NCBI RefSeq assembly: GCF_900167535.1
Contig: NZ_FUYE01000001.1
Span: 434,001 to 498,000 of the forward strand
Length of the DNA: 64,000 bases
Direction: 5' to 3'
Source of the DNA: Prosthecobacter debontii
GTDB taxonomy: Bacteria > Verrucomicrobiota > Verrucomicrobiia > Verrucomicrobiales > Verrucomicrobiaceae
Shown here: positions 37,007-45,255 of the stretch, one piece after another
Numbering within the stretch: the first letter of the stretch is position 1
Layout of the letters: every line of letters begins with the position of its first letter
The notes under the pieces: model-generated
Told to the model about the DNA's origin: nothing
Seen by the model: only the letters and a program-made list of their open reading frames with translations
The model's database searches: none
Program-made: the position numbers and the translations under genes

Positions 37007-39832
37007 TCAGAAGCTGATGCGGACACCCACGGCCACGTTGTGCGACTCGTAGTTTGAGCGTGCAAGCTGGCCTGTGTAGAACGCATAGGCCGCCACGGCG
37101 GGATTGAACTGCACGGTCAATCCTGCCGTCACAATCGCGGCGTCGCGTCCCATTTCAGGGCCATCCACCGTGAAGGATGGGCCAGGGCCACCGGAGAAGG
37201 AGGACTCGATGGATTGCGTCGCATCCATGAACTCATGCTGCCAAGTCACCCGAGCTTGTGGAATGATGCGGGCACGCCCTGCTGGGATGGTATAGCTGAT
37301 GCGGGCACCCAGATTGGTGCGCAGAGATTCCTGATCTTGATCGCGATAGCTCAGCGGAGCTAAGGAACCGGATTCCCGGAAGCCGTCCATTTGCACCCGC
37401 GTGTAAGCGACGGATGCCACTGGACCGAGGGAAAGGGCACCCACACGGAAATCATAACCGGTGTTCAGCATGGAAGTAAACTCCCAGCCATTGGTGTCTC
37501 CCGTGGCGCTGCCGAGCAGACCCGTGCGATCCGTGTCATAACTGTTGTAGGCAAGGCCGAGCAGACCATCGAGATAGAAGCCACCTTTGAAGTAAGTGCC
37601 GTAGAAAGCCGCACGATAGCTGTCGGCCTCAATGTCACCGCCGTTGACCAAGCTGGTGTCCATATTCATGTAACCGCCCATGATGCCCAGAGCCAGGCTC
37701 TCGTTGACCAGATAGTCGGCACCGATCATGGCACCGAACATGTCGAAGTCATAGCCTGCGGCATTGGAGGTGCTGCCGACGTTGGCATTGCCTCCCAGAC
37801 CCTGGAAGAACATGTTCCACCGGCTTTCCTGGCTTTGATAAGCTGGGGCAGGTTCCTCCACAGATTTTCCACCGGCGGAGGCCGTGATGGTCTGGCTCTC
37901 TTTATCCCCCATGGGTCTTCTGGCACCCATGCGCACATAGTCCAGATGTTGGATGATGCTATCGGCCTGAATTTCTGCCGCGTGAAAACCCATCTGGAAG
38001 ATGGCCGTCATCTCCTCAGGGGCGATCAGTTCATAGGCGGCTGCCAAGGTGCCGATAGCTTGGCCGTTGAGGAAGGTGAGCAAGCCTCCTGCATTCCCGG
38101 CATTCAGCGCTGCAAAACCTTCGAGCCCCACGGCCACGGATGTTTGATTGGAGGTTAGGCCCGGCACGGAGGTGTAGGGATCACGCACCCAATTCACTGT
38201 GGCGGCATTCACATCATAAGTGATCGTGGGATAAAGCAGCGTGTCTCCTTGGCTGTAAACGAAGGTCTGATCGAACTCTGTATTGTAGATGGTGGCCACG
38301 GGGAAGTTGGAGGCAAAGGAGCCTGTCAGTCCGCCCGTGGTTTGAATGATGGTCTGGGAATCGCCTGTTGGATTGCCATTCCAGGCCGCTTCAGGGACAT
38401 AGGTGCCGGTATCATCATACAGGGTGACGATACCGCCCGTGAGATTGCCTGTGCCAGTCACATTGAAGTGAGTGTAGGTCCCTAAAGCGGTGCCTTGCAG
38501 GTGCAGGCTGAGCTCGCCGCCGCTTTGCACGAATCCGCCGACATTGATTTGAAGAATCTGGCCATCCAGCGTGTCCACAGTGCCCTGCTGGATCTCTAAG
38601 GTGCCGGTGCCAAAGGCCGTGGAGGTCAGAGCCAGAGGAAGCGGATTCCCCACCAGCACCGTGCCGGGGGTATTGATCAAAGTGCCACCGGCAAAGGTGT
38701 TGGTGCCCAGAAGGATGGTCGTGCCTGTGCCCGTGATTTCCATGCTGCCCGCGCCGCTGATGACGCTGGCGGCCGCTTGGGTATTGGTGTTGGCGGAGAT
38801 CCAGTGGACTTCACCATTGTTGAGGATGTCGTTACTCCAGATGCCCCCTTCGGCGAGGTTGATGTGGAGTTCGCTGCCGGGATTCACCGTCACATCCGAG
38901 GCATCGTTGAGGGAGCCGCTGCTGCCATCGCCGACTTGCAGGGTGCCGCTGGTGACCACCGTGGCCCCGGTGTAGGTGTTAGTGCCTAGCAGCACTACGG
39001 TGTCCAAGGTGTCAATTTCCACATCACCCGTGCCACTGATCACGCTAATTGCTGCCTGGGTATTGGTCCCGGCTGAAATCCAGCGCACGTCGCCGTTGTT
39101 GAGGATGTTGTTGCTCCAGATGCCCCCATCCGCCAGATTGATTTCCAGCGTGGCCCCTGCATCCACAGTCACGAGCGAGCTGCTGGCAATGGAACCTCCG
39201 GAACCATCACCGATCCGCAGAGTGCCATCTGCGACGAGCGTGGCACCCGTATAAATATTATCTCCAGACAGAAGCAATAAACTGCCGCCGTCTTTGACCA
39301 AGCCAACGCTGCCTGAGACGATGCCACTGATGACCAGGCCATCGATATTGTTCACTTCAATGGTGTCAGATCCACTTGCCAGCACGAGGTCAGACCCGAT
39401 GGTCACCAGCCCCGCGAGGGCATTCACTTGAATCGCAGGCAACACGCCTGTCCCAGAGATGGTCAAGGTGCCTGTCCCGCTGATGCCGACCGCCACAGGA
39501 TCATTGATGGTGAGGCTAGAAATTTCAGTATCTGCCGTCAAGACGGTGTTTTGATTTGCTGGGATAATGCCCGTGACGGAGAAAACCACATCGGCCCCGG
39601 CAGAGAGGTTTTGGTTCACGGCACCAGTGGTATCGGGTGACCAGTTAGCATCCTCCCAGTTAACACTGGAGCTGCCATTCCAAAATTGGGTCTGAGCTTG
39701 GCTTTCTTTAGTCAAAAGTGCTAGAGATGATAGAAGAAAGCAACTGCCTAGCAGTGTTTTGGGGACCCATAATCTAGAAGGGTTTTTCCTCTTTCTGGCC
39801 AAATTGGCAGCGGGAATCGAAGAGTTAATCAT
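37007..39832 (-). CDS. Autotransporter with beta-strand repeats
   Basis: 941 residues. A signal region lies within residues 20-46, then a passenger of about 570 residues with autotransporter-associated beta strand repeats (LSGDNIYTGATLVADGTLRI, LLGTNTYTGATVVTSGTLQV, LLGTNTFAGGTLINTPGTVL). The last 270 residues form the type V outer-membrane barrel, which starts near RWNMFFQGLGGNANVGSTS and ends VAVGVRISF, with the aromatic C-terminus recognised by BAM. The passenger is probably a surface beta-helix, perhaps an adhesin. A hairpin leader lies upstream and a strong terminator downstream. Confidence 0.93.
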   Translation of the reverse strand: MINSSIPAANLARKRKNPSRLWVPKTLLGSCFLLSSLALLTKESQAQTQFWNGSSSVNWEDANWSPDTTGAVNQNLSAGADVVFSVTGIIPANQNTVLTADTEISSLTINDPVAVGISGTGTLTISGTGVLPAIQVNALAGLVTIGSDLVLASGSDTIEVNNIDGLVISGIVSGSVGLVKDGGSLLLLSGDNIYTGATLVADGTLRIGDGSGGSIASSSLVTVDAGATLEINLADGGIWSNNILNNGDVRWISAGTNTQAAISVISGTGDVEIDTLDTVVLLGTNTYTGATVVTSGTLQVGDGSSGSLNDASDVTVNPGSELHINLAEGGIWSNDILNNGEVHWISANTNTQAAASVISGAGSMEITGTGTTILLGTNTFAGGTLINTPGTVLVGNPLPLALTSTAFGTGTLEIQQGTVDTLDGQILQINVGGFVQSGGELSLHLQGTALGTYTHFNVTGTGNLTGGIVTLYDDTGTYVPEAAWNGNPTGDSQTIIQTTGGLTGSFASNFPVATIYNTEFDQTFVYSQGDTLLYPTITYDVNAATVNWVRDPYTSVPGLTSNQTSVAVGLEGFAALNAGNAGGLLTFLNGQAIGTLAAAYELIAPEEMTAIFQMGFHAAEIQADSIIQHLDYVRMGARRPMGDKESQTITASAGGKSVEEPAPAYQSQESRWNMFFQGLGGNANVGSTSNAAGYDFDMFGAMIGADYLVNESLALGIMGGYMNMDTSLVNGGDIEADSYRAAFYGTYFKGGFYLDGLLGLAYNSYDTDRTGLLGSATGDTNGWEFTSMLNTGYDFRVGALSLGPVASVAYTRVQMDGFRESGSLAPLSYRDQDQESLRTNLGARISYTIPAGRARIIPQARVTWQHEFMDATQSIESSFSGGPGPSFTVDGPEMGRDAAIVTAGLTVQFNPAVAAYAFYTGQLARSNYESHNVAVGVRISF
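38708..39265 (-). repeat. Two tandem 93-residue passenger repeats
   Basis: Two adjacent 279-base units (39265-38987 and 38986-38708 on the minus strand) encode near-identical segments, each starting xxNxYTGAT and sharing GGIWSN(N/D)ILNNG(D/E)V and WISA(G/N)TNTQAA. A partial third copy (GTNTFAGGTLI) follows. Unequal crossing over could change the passenger length. Confidence 0.85.
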
Positions 39833-39857
39833 GACAGTTATGGTTATTCGGTGTTTG

Positions 39858-39910
39858 GGTGCCTCCGATGTTTAGATGACAAATCCGTCACAGATTTACC
39901 GGGAGGCACC
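39858..39910 (-). promoter_or_regulatory. Hairpin in the autotransporter 5' leader
   Basis: GGTGCCTCC (39858-39866) pairs with GGAGGCACC (39902-39910). An inner AAATC/GATTT stem (39881-39885 and 39893-39897) stacks inside. It lies about 25-80 bases upstream of the start codon, where an mRNA structure could control translation or stability. No promoter could be assigned with confidence. Confidence 0.4.
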
Positions 39911-40046
39911 AACCGTTCGACCTGGCTGCCAAATGTGGTTGTATGATTGTTTGATCTGAATCGCTAAAAAAACCTTATGAGACCATCCGTATTTCATTGG
40001 AGAGCGGTCCGGTCTTTCCTTTGTCAAAAGTGTTTGCGGAGGGGCA

Positions 40047-40646
40047 TTGAACATTTCATCTCTGCTCATGCCCAAGCCGCCTCCAACCGCCCGTCAAAAT
40101 CGTCACTCGTCTTCCAGCACGGGACAAATCCGGGTGTATGATGAAGATGATCTGGGCAGCCTCATGGAAGGCGTGGAAAGCCCTCTGGTGCTCATCTTGG
40201 ACTGCGTCCAGGACCCGCATAATCTGGGGGCCTGCCTGCGCACCGCCGATGCCGCTGGCTGCACCTGTGTGGTGATGCCCAAAGACAAATCCGCACCCAT
40301 CTCGGAGACCGTGATGCGCGTCTCCTGCGGGGGCGCGGAAAACGTGCCGCTGGTGCGAGTGACCAACCTCGCTCGGGCCATGGAAAAGCTGAAAAAGCTC
40401 GGCATCTGGATCGTCGGCACCGCCGATGAAACGAACCAGTCACTCTACGACATCGATCTGAAAGGCCCGATCGCCATCGTCATGGGCGCGGAAGGTGACG
40501 GCATGCGCCGCCTCACCGGTGAGCATTGCGATTTCCTCGCTCGCATCCCCATGTCAGGCTCAGGCCGAGTGCCCTGCCTGAACGTCTCCGTGGCGACAGG
40601 AGTGAGTTTGTTTGAAGCCGTGCGCCAGCGTCAGGTGAAGAAGTGA
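40047..40646 (+). CDS. SpoU/TrmH-family RNA 2'-O-methyltransferase (RlmB-like)
   Basis: 199 residues from TTG 40047 (GGAGG just upstream) or 192 from ATG 40068. The knot-fold SPOUT motifs are [20 protein letters not shown] (motif 1, N and R conserved), [14 protein letters not shown] (motif 2) and [19 protein letters not shown] (motif 3). It methylates a ribose in rRNA or tRNA. The N-terminal extension is short, so it lacks the RNA-binding L30e-like domain of full-length RlmB. The closest target, 23S G2251 by RlmB analogy, is a guess. Confidence 0.9.
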   Translation: MNISSLLMPKPPPTARQNRHSSSSTGQIRVYDEDDLGSLMEGVESPLVLILDCVQDPHNLGACLRTADAAGCTCVVMPKDKSAPISETVMRVSCGGAENVPLVRVTNLARAMEKLKKLGIWIVGTADETNQSLYDIDLKGPIAIVMGAEGDGMRRLTGEHCDFLARIPMSGSGRVPCLNVSVATGVSLFEAVRQRQVKK

Positions 40647-40685
40647 GGGATTGCATCGCTTCCATGGGTATGCGAACACCTACCT

Positions 40686-41411
40686 ATGGCGCCTCCTGTC
40701 CTCTACATCATCGGCGGTTGCAATGGTGCCGGGAAGACAACCTTTTCCCGTGAGTTGTTGCCTTCGATTGGGATTAAACGCTTTCTCAATGCGGATGAGA
40801 TTGCCAAGGGATTGTCTCCGCTGGATCCTACCTTGGTTGCTTTCAAGGCTGGGCGGCTCTTATTGGATGAGGTCGAAGGTCTGCTAGTGGCCAAAGCCAG
40901 TTTTGCCATTGAGTCCACCCTCAGCGGTAAAACCTACGTCTCTCTTATTCGGCGGGCCAAGGAACTGGGCTATCGGTTTGTGCTGCATTACCTGACGATT
41001 GGATCGTATCAGCAGGCCATTGAACGGGTGCGTCTGCGTGTCGGCCTGGGTGGTCACCATGTGCCGGATGCCGATGTTGAGCGTAGGTTTCAGCGCAGCT
41101 TGCGGCATTTCGTGGAGGACTACCTGCCTCTTGCCGACGAGTGGCATCTGTGGGACAATACCTCGCCACCTTCGGTTGAAATTCTTAACTCTCAGCAGGA
41201 TACAGCAGACACGGTTCAGCACTGGATTCAGCAAACCAAGCTTATGGAAACTCCACCGCGCCCTATTTTAGAATCCACACGGATTGGCCTGGAAGCTCAT
41301 CAGCGTGCCACAGCTAAGATGCTGGACTTCTATAAGCGCATGGGAATCAAGGTGACACCGCAGATGACGCTGGCTCCTGAGCGGAAGAAGCGGGCCAAAA
41401 AGCAGGCTTAA
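40686..41411 (+). CDS. Zeta-toxin-like P-loop kinase
   Basis: 241 residues. IIGGCNGAGKTTFSRELLPS is the Walker A, NADEIAKGLSPLDP and FAIESTLSGKTYV the substrate-side motifs shared with zeta toxins and COG4185 kinases. RLRVGLGGHHVPDADVERR matches the R-x-x-x-GGHxVP signature of these. Zeta toxins phosphorylate UDP-GlcNAc and block wall synthesis. A C-terminal extension of about 60 residues ends in a Lys/Arg tail (RKKRAKKQA). No obvious antitoxin gene is beside it. Confidence 0.85.
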   Translation: MAPPVLYIIGGCNGAGKTTFSRELLPSIGIKRFLNADEIAKGLSPLDPTLVAFKAGRLLLDEVEGLLVAKASFAIESTLSGKTYVSLIRRAKELGYRFVLHYLTIGSYQQAIERVRLRVGLGGHHVPDADVERRFQRSLRHFVEDYLPLADEWHLWDNTSPPSVEILNSQQDTADTVQHWIQQTKLMETPPRPILESTRIGLEAHQRATAKMLDFYKRMGIKVTPQMTLAPERKKRAKKQA

Positions 41412-41469
41412 TCACAATCCCGCTTTTCCCCTCGACTCACCACCCTTCTCACTGCTTAATTCTCCGGCG

Positions 41470-42486
41470 ATGTCGGACCCTTATGAGATGGATGGCGAAA
41501 TTCAGTCTGCGGTGAATTCCATCGCGGCATTGAGGCAAGCGCTCAATGAAGTGTTGTTTGGTCAGGAGGAGTTGATTGACCTCGTGCTCTGCGGGGTGAT
41601 CGCTCGTGGACATGTGCTGCTAGAGGGCCTGCCAGGACTGGGCAAAACGGAGCTGGTGAAAGGCTTGGCCAAAGCCCTCAACCTCACCACACGCCGGGTG
41701 CAATTCACGCCCGATCTGCTACCGGGAGACATCACGGGCAATCCAGTGCTTCAGGAAGTGGAGGGCCGTCGTGAGTTTGTCTTCCAGCCGGGGCCGATCT
41801 TTACCAACCTACTCCTGGCGGATGAGATCAATCGCGCTTCACCCAAGACGCAATCGGCTTTGCTGGAAGCGATGCAGGAACGACGTGTCACCGTGCTCGG
41901 CCACACGCACACCTTGCCAGATCCCTTCTTTGTTTTGGCAACCCAGAACCCGATTGAACTGGAAGGCACCTATCCGCTGCCGGAGGCGCAGGTGGACCGC
42001 TTCCTTTTCAAGCTGGAGGTGCTGCGCAACAGCGCGGAGGTGCTGGCACGCATCGTGGCAAATCGTGAGTTGGGGATGGAGCCGGAGGTGCCGGCCATCA
42101 CGACACGAGAAGAGTTTGCTCAGATTCAACAGACCGCACGGCGCATTTTTCTGCCGGAGATTGTGGCGGATTACATCGCTCGCATTGTCGATGCCACGCA
42201 TCCGGGGCAATCCAAAGCCGCTGAAGGAGTGCGCTATGGAGCTAGCCCGCGAGCTGCCTTGAGCTTGGCTTCCGCAGTCAAGGCGCGTGCCTTAATGCAT
42301 GGCAGGCCCAACGCGAGTTTCGAAGATGTGCAAGCCCTGGCTCCGGCGGTGCTGAACCATCGTGTGTTGCTGGACTATGCCGCACGCATGGATGGGCGCA
42401 GCAGTGCCTCCGTGGTGCGGGCCATCTTGGCCGAAGTGCCGGTGCAGAAACTGAGTGTGCCTAAAACCCTGAAGGAGGCGGCATGA
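41470..42486 (+). CDS. MoxR-family AAA+ ATPase
   Basis: 338 residues. Walker A is GLPGLGKT (53-60) and Walker B NLLLADEINRASPKTQ, followed by the MoxR signature QSALLEAMQERRVTVLG. PDPFFVLATQNPIELEGTYP is the sensor 1 region, and RYGASPRAALSLA is the C-terminal lid typical of MoxR. These are chaperone-like ATPases that mature or assemble metal-dependent or membrane complexes, usually beside DUF58/VWA genes. None of those is here; instead a membrane protein gene overlaps its stop by ATGA. Confidence 0.95.
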   Translation: MSDPYEMDGEIQSAVNSIAALRQALNEVLFGQEELIDLVLCGVIARGHVLLEGLPGLGKTELVKGLAKALNLTTRRVQFTPDLLPGDITGNPVLQEVEGRREFVFQPGPIFTNLLLADEINRASPKTQSALLEAMQERRVTVLGHTHTLPDPFFVLATQNPIELEGTYPLPEAQVDRFLFKLEVLRNSAEVLARIVANRELGMEPEVPAITTREEFAQIQQTARRIFLPEIVADYIARIVDATHPGQSKAAEGVRYGASPRAALSLASAVKARALMHGRPNASFEDVQALAPAVLNHRVLLDYAARMDGRSSASVVRAILAEVPVQKLSVPKTLKEAA

Positions 42487-44231
42487 AACACTGGTTTCTT
42501 ATGGTTAGTCTCGGCTGGGTGGCCCATGCTCACTCACAGGACGTCATTACCGATGATTTTTTGGACAAAGGCCTAGGTTCTCGCTTGGCCATCCGCAGCG
42601 TCTTTGATCCGATGCCGCCGGCAGGTTATGCCCCGGTGCGGATCGTTGCCACCAATGGAGCGTCGGCCGACAGTGTCTGGCGATTTCAATTCAGTTCTGA
42701 AACGCAGGACTATCGGCGCAAACAGAGCCATGTGAGCACGTTGAATCTCCCCGTGCCTGCTGCTTCCACCCAATCAGCAGTCTTTCTGGTGCCGTTGGTG
42801 GCGAATTACAGCAATGGCTCTGGCTATGGCAACAACGGCCATGCGCTGAACATCGAATTCTCTGGAGGCGAGGTGAGGAAGTTTTCGGCCTATGATAACC
42901 GCGTCAGTGAATTTGCAGCGGTCGCGATTAGCAAACCATTGGCGGATGGCAGTCTATCCGCGCTGGAGGAGGAGGTCGAAAAGCTGAACAAAGCGGGCAG
43001 TCGCTATTACGGCGAATCGATTTTTGGCAGCCGATTCACGGCGGAAGATTTGCCGGAGGATTGGTTAGGTCTAAGCGGTTTTGATTTCATCATGCTGACG
43101 GACCTGGAGTGGCAAAAGGTATCGCCGGGTGTGCGTATGGCTCTACTTCAGTGGTGTAGGTTTGGTGGAGCCCTGCATTTTTATTACACTGGCGCTCGAC
43201 CCGCCTCGCTGCCTCCCGACAACCCCGCGTATGGTCTGGGTGAAATCCAGAGCTATACCTGGAACGGCAGCAAGCTTCCGGTCAAGGAAACCGTCAAACG
43301 CTACCGAGAAGAGAACTCGCACTTCAGTCAGCTGATTGAAGGTCATGCGAAGAATAAAAAGTGGGGGCTTTTGCAGGCTCTAGGGACACGCAATTTTAAT
43401 TCCTGGCAGGTTGTCGCCTTCCTGGTCATTTTCGGTGTCTTGGTCGGCCCGGTGAATCTGTTCATCTTGGCTCCTTCGGGGCAGCGGCATCGGCTCTTCG
43501 TGACCACACCGTTGCTGTCGCTCGGGGCCAGCGCCGTCATGGTGGGACTGATTCTTTTCCAGGATGGTATCGGTGGAAAAGGTGCCCGGGTGACGTTCAT
43601 CGATCTGGAGCCTGCTGAGGCGACGGCTTATGTCGTGCAAAAGCAGTTTGCCCGCACCGGCATGTTGTTGGGGTCCAGCTTTGAGGTCAAGCAGCCGGCC
43701 TTGATTGAGCCTCTGGCTTTACCGTCTTCGCCCTGGGTGAAATTGGATTTTTCGGATGCTTCACAGCCCGTTAACCTGCGTCAGGAGGGTCCGCTGCGCA
43801 GTGGAAATTACTTCCAGAGCCGCGCGGAGCAGGCGCAGATGATCCGTGCCTCCATCTCCACCCGAGCTCGCTTGGAGCTTCAACCCGGAGCTTCGCCTGA
43901 GGGCCCCCCGGTGGTGGTGTCTGCACTCGGATTCACGGTCGAAGAGATGTTTTATGTGGATGCGGGTGGCAAGGTCTGGTCTCTGGCCTCGCCTCTGGCA
44001 ACAGGCCAAAAAGCTGCTCTGACTCCAGCCACCATGGATCAGCTGACCGACTGGTGTGCCCGACGAGGTGAGGCGTTGGCTGTGAAGACGCTTGGCAAGT
44101 ATTTGACGGAGCCTCGCAATCACTTCTTCGCTTCGGCTCAAGCCGCCCCAGGGTTCACTCAAGAGACGCTCCCCTCCATCCGCTGGCAGCAGAATGAGGT
44201 CCTCGTTCATGGCAGCCTTCCTCCCCCCTGA
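42483..44231 (+). CDS. Secreted/membrane protein of the MoxR operon (unknown)
   Basis: 582 residues, not a recognised family. A signal peptide (MKHWFLMVSLGWVAHAHS) is followed by a beta-rich periplasmic part to about residue 300, with a Rossmann-like stretch (FIMLTDLEWQKVSPGVRMAL and GGALHFYYTG) that resembles a DUF4350/GATase-like domain. Then come two membrane helices (WQVVAFLVIFGVLVGPVNLF and TTPLLSLGASAVMVGLILF), and another periplasmic part. The layout is like the large membrane partners in MoxR/ABC gene clusters of Bacteroidota and Planctomycetota. It is coupled to moxR by overlap, with the next gene 4 bases later. Confidence 0.7.
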   Translation: MKHWFLMVSLGWVAHAHSQDVITDDFLDKGLGSRLAIRSVFDPMPPAGYAPVRIVATNGASADSVWRFQFSSETQDYRRKQSHVSTLNLPVPAASTQSAVFLVPLVANYSNGSGYGNNGHALNIEFSGGEVRKFSAYDNRVSEFAAVAISKPLADGSLSALEEEVEKLNKAGSRYYGESIFGSRFTAEDLPEDWLGLSGFDFIMLTDLEWQKVSPGVRMALLQWCRFGGALHFYYTGARPASLPPDNPAYGLGEIQSYTWNGSKLPVKETVKRYREENSHFSQLIEGHAKNKKWGLLQALGTRNFNSWQVVAFLVIFGVLVGPVNLFILAPSGQRHRLFVTTPLLSLGASAVMVGLILFQDGIGGKGARVTFIDLEPAEATAYVVQKQFARTGMLLGSSFEVKQPALIEPLALPSSPWVKLDFSDASQPVNLRQEGPLRSGNYFQSRAEQAQMIRASISTRARLELQPGASPEGPPVVVSALGFTVEEMFYVDAGGKVWSLASPLATGQKAALTPATMDQLTDWCARRGEALAVKTLGKYLTEPRNHFFASAQAAPGFTQETLPSIRWQQNEVLVHGSLPPP

Positions 44232-44235
44232 CCCT

Positions 44236-45255
44236 ATGCATCAGCCCGCATCCCCAGCCCTTGAGATGGATCGCAGTCAGCCTGCGATTTGGGTGGAAAA
44301 TTTACATCGTTCCTTTGGCCAACTTCAGGCCGTGCAGGGAGTCTCTTTCCGCATTGATCACGGCAAGGTGGTGGGGTTTGTCGGGGCCAATGGCGCAGGG
44401 AAAACGACGACCATGCGTATCCTCGCTACCCTGGACTACCCCAATGCGGGCATGGTGAAAATCGGCGGGCATAATGTGGTGCATTATCCAGAGAAAGTGC
44501 GTCGTTTGTTAGGCTGGATGCCGGACAGCTTTGGCACTTACGAGCACATGACCGTGCTTGAGTATCTGGACTTTTACGCACGTGCCCTGGGCTACAAAGG
44601 CCAGGAGCGCCTGCAGCGCATTCAGGAAGTGATGGACTTCACCGATCTCACGCCGCTGGCAGATCGCATGAGCAACAAGATGTCCAAGGGACAAACTCAG
44701 CGTCTGTGCCTGGGTCGTGCGCTTTTGCACGATCCCCAGATTCTCATCATGGATGAACCCGCTGCGGGGCTGGACCCGAAGGCGCGCGTGGAGCTAAAGC
44801 AACTCATCCGCATCCTGGCCGATGAGGGGAAGACCATCCTCATCAGCTCCCACATTCTCAGCGAGCTGGGCGAGATGTGCGACAGCCTGCTCTTCATCGA
44901 TAAAGGCCGCATTGTGCATCATGGCGATGCGGAGTCCATGACGCGGGGCAGTGCGCAGGCGGGCGAGACGCTGGTGAACGTGCAGGTGTTCGGTGAGCCG
45001 ACCCAACTGGTGCAATGGGCCCTGACCGCGCCCATGATCCAGGTGGTGGAGGAGACGAAGCGCGGTGCACGTTTACGCATCGAATCGAAAGATGAAGCCA
45101 CGCTGGCAGGGGTTTTGCGCCGAATGATAACTGATGGATTGCAGGTCACTGATTATCACCGTGAAGAGCGAAGGCTCGAAGATGCCTTCATCGACATGCT
45201 GGGGCAGATTGACAAAGGCACTTTCAAAGGCGACTCCGCTGTGCATGGGGAATGA
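44236..45255 (+). CDS. ABC transporter ATPase, ABC-2 type, no permease adjacent
   Basis: 339 residues from ATG 44236, 4 bases after the previous stop. Walker A is GANGAGKTTTM, the signature is MSKGQTQRL (variant of LSGGQ common in the NatA/ABC-2 group) and Walker B is ILIMDEPAAGLD; the switch His is in ISSHILSELGEM. A 90-residue C-terminal part after RIVHHGDAESM is the usual ABC-2 accessory domain. No ABC-2 permease lies in the operon, so it must work with one elsewhere or with the membrane protein upstream, which is not permease-like. Confidence 0.92.
   Translation: MHQPASPALEMDRSQPAIWVENLHRSFGQLQAVQGVSFRIDHGKVVGFVGANGAGKTTTMRILATLDYPNAGMVKIGGHNVVHYPEKVRRLLGWMPDSFGTYEHMTVLEYLDFYARALGYKGQERLQRIQEVMDFTDLTPLADRMSNKMSKGQTQRLCLGRALLHDPQILIMDEPAAGLDPKARVELKQLIRILADEGKTILISSHILSELGEMCDSLLFIDKGRIVHHGDAESMTRGSAQAGETLVNVQVFGEPTQLVQWALTAPMIQVVEETKRGARLRIESKDEATLAGVLRRMITDGLQVTDYHREERRLEDAFIDMLGQIDKGTFKGDSAVHGE

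Noticed and set aside
37391..38158. 255-codon open frame opposite the autotransporter barrel
   Set aside because: The minus-strand protein has a signal, repeats and a barrel end; the opposite frame is an artefact.
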